Both the position numbers and the translations under genes were made by a program. 7,420 nt of DNA from Dehalococcoidales bacterium (lineage in GTDB: Bacteria; Chloroflexota; Dehalococcoidia; Dehalococcoidales; Fen-1064): NCBI GenBank assembly GCA_030667735.1, contig DAOUVG010000065.1, positions 1 through 7,420 on the forward strand, in the 5' to 3' direction. Positions within the stretch are counted from its first letter, which is position 1. Each line of letters starts with the position of its first letter. The notes beneath the pieces are model-generated. The model made no database searches. It saw only the letters and a program-made list of their open reading frames with translations, and had not been told where the DNA came from. Of this stretch, positions 6,826 to 7,420 are shown piece after piece.

Positions 6826-7420
6826 ATAAGCGGTTCCGAATTGAGAAAGGGCATAGTTATTGAACTGGATGGGAAGCTCTACCAGGTAATGGACTACCAG
6901 CACATCAAGCAGAAGCGTACTGCCCTGGCAAAGGTGAAATTGCGTGATGTCCGGGGTGGACATACCTTTGAACGGTCTTTTCAGTCGAACGATAAACTGG
7001 TCCGGGCACGCATCGAACTTCGGGAAATGCAATACCTGTACCGGGACGGGGACATCTACTACTTCATGGACCAGGAGAACTATGAACAGACCTCCCTTGG
7101 TACCGACCAGCTTGGTGATGCCGTTAACTACATGAAGGAGAGTATGTCGCTTCAGATGTCGAACTACAAAGGAGAGGTGATTGGTGTCGAATTGCCGATT
7201 ACGATTGAGCTTGAGGACATCATCAGCCTGCCCGGTGCAGAATTGACCCGGGAACGTCCGGTTCGGGTGGACACCCATGGCTGCGCCGATCTCACTCCCT
7301 TGGTGCGAGAGTATACGTGGCTTGGTTTGCCTGCTAGCCCCATCTGTTCTCCCGACTGCAAAGGCATCTGTCCGGAATGCGGCGGCAATCGGAACTTGGG
7401 TGAGTGTGAGTGTGGCGAGA
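6823..7420 (+). CDS. efp: Elongation factor P domains I-II joined in frame to a DUF177/YceD C-terminus (partial)
   Basis: The frame is open from ATG6823 to the window end (199 codons). Residues 1 to about 131 are EF-P, the factor that enters the ribosomal E site and relieves stalling at consecutive prolines: KOW-like domain I (MISGSELRKG to about 64), then domain II with REMQYLYRDGDIYYFMD (67-83), QLGDAVNYMKE (96-106) and the signature GEVIGVELPITIELE (117-131). A normal EF-P would continue into an OB-fold domain III with VVETEPGxKGDT and end near residue 186 with VDTRTGEY. None of this is present. From D132 the protein instead matches a DUF177/YceD C-terminus, including LTPLVREYTWLGLPASPIC (157-175) and a Cys cluster C175, C179, C183, C186, C195, C197. 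The tip of the domain I loop is HIKQKRTA (27-34) instead of the usual PGKG/GRG type. Real fusion, deletion derivative and assembly chimera are all possible. The EF-P assignment of the N-terminal part is secure; the status of the whole gene is not. Confidence 0.85.
   Translation, partial: MISGSELRKGIVIELDGKLYQVMDYQHIKQKRTALAKVKLRDVRGGHTFERSFQSNDKLVRARIELREMQYLYRDGDIYYFMDQENYEQTSLGTDQLGDAVNYMKESMSLQMSNYKGEVIGVELPITIELEDIISLPGAELTRERPVRVDTHGCADLTPLVREYTWLGLPASPICSPDCKGICPECGGNRNLGECECGE
7216..7420 (+). other. DUF177/YceD C-terminal segment within the efp reading frame
   Basis: From about D132 of the preceding frame the sequence follows the C-terminal half of DUF177 (YceD) proteins: a loop with a Pro-Gly turn, an LTxxVREYxxLxLP helix, then the CxxxCxGxCPxCGxNxNxGxCxC cluster. 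DUF177 proteins are about 170 residues, are linked to 23S rRNA accumulation, and are usually encoded just before rpmF (ribosomal protein L32). The N-terminal beta-rich half of that family is missing here. There is no ribosome binding site or plausible separate start for this segment; the in-frame TTG7243 and GTG7267 lie inside the conserved part. The segment is not terminated before the window ends, so a downstream rpmF cannot be seen. Confidence 0.8.

Noticed and set aside
6811..7278. Antisense open frame opposite efp (155 codons).
   Set aside because: The opposite strand carries clear EF-P and DUF177 motifs, while the antisense product resembles no family I know.

Overview
The window reads as chromosomal housekeeping DNA from a moderately GC-rich bacterium. 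Protein flavour suggests Chloroflexota, perhaps a Dehalococcoidia-like lineage: a topoisomerase I with three C-terminal Cys4 ribbons, a dprA-topA-xer-M24 peptidase-efp order, and frequent TTG starts. That placement is an inference from general knowledge and was not tested by any search. I see no insertion sequence, CRISPR array or phage module, and no clear new multi-gene system.

Region 1 (1-180) holds the 3' end of one class II tRNA and a complete tRNA-Ser(GGA) with encoded CCA and its own promoter-like sequence. Region 2 (about 249-1436) is a twelve-helix-type MFS transporter resembling the fosmidomycin-resistance group; its reading frame has no ATG and no well-supported start. A perfect 8-bp hairpin follows it. 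Region 3 (1506-7420) is a tightly packed same-strand operon: dprA, topA, a Xer-type tyrosine recombinase, an M24B Xaa-Pro peptidase, then an elongation factor P reading frame. The dprA/topA, topA/xer and xer/M24 pairs overlap by 8, 17 and 20 nt, so translational coupling is likely. dprA, topA and the M24 gene start with TTG. A good sigma-70-like promoter sits so close to dprA that its mRNA would be leaderless or nearly so.

Functionally the operon joins DNA maintenance (RecA loading by DprA, supercoil relaxation by TopA, dimer resolution by Xer) to proline-related translation and peptide turnover (EF-P and an X-Pro peptidase). The same themes and a similar order (dprA-topA-trmFO-xerC) occur in Firmicutes, here without trmFO.

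The most striking observation is at the right edge. The EF-P frame begins normally but loses its third domain at about residue 131. It then continues in frame, with no stop, into the cysteine-rich C-terminus of a DUF177/YceD protein. This is either a real gene fusion or deletion, or an assembly chimera; the sequence alone cannot decide. The same EF-P also has an altered, one-residue-shorter loop (KQKR) where the modified Lys/Arg normally sits.
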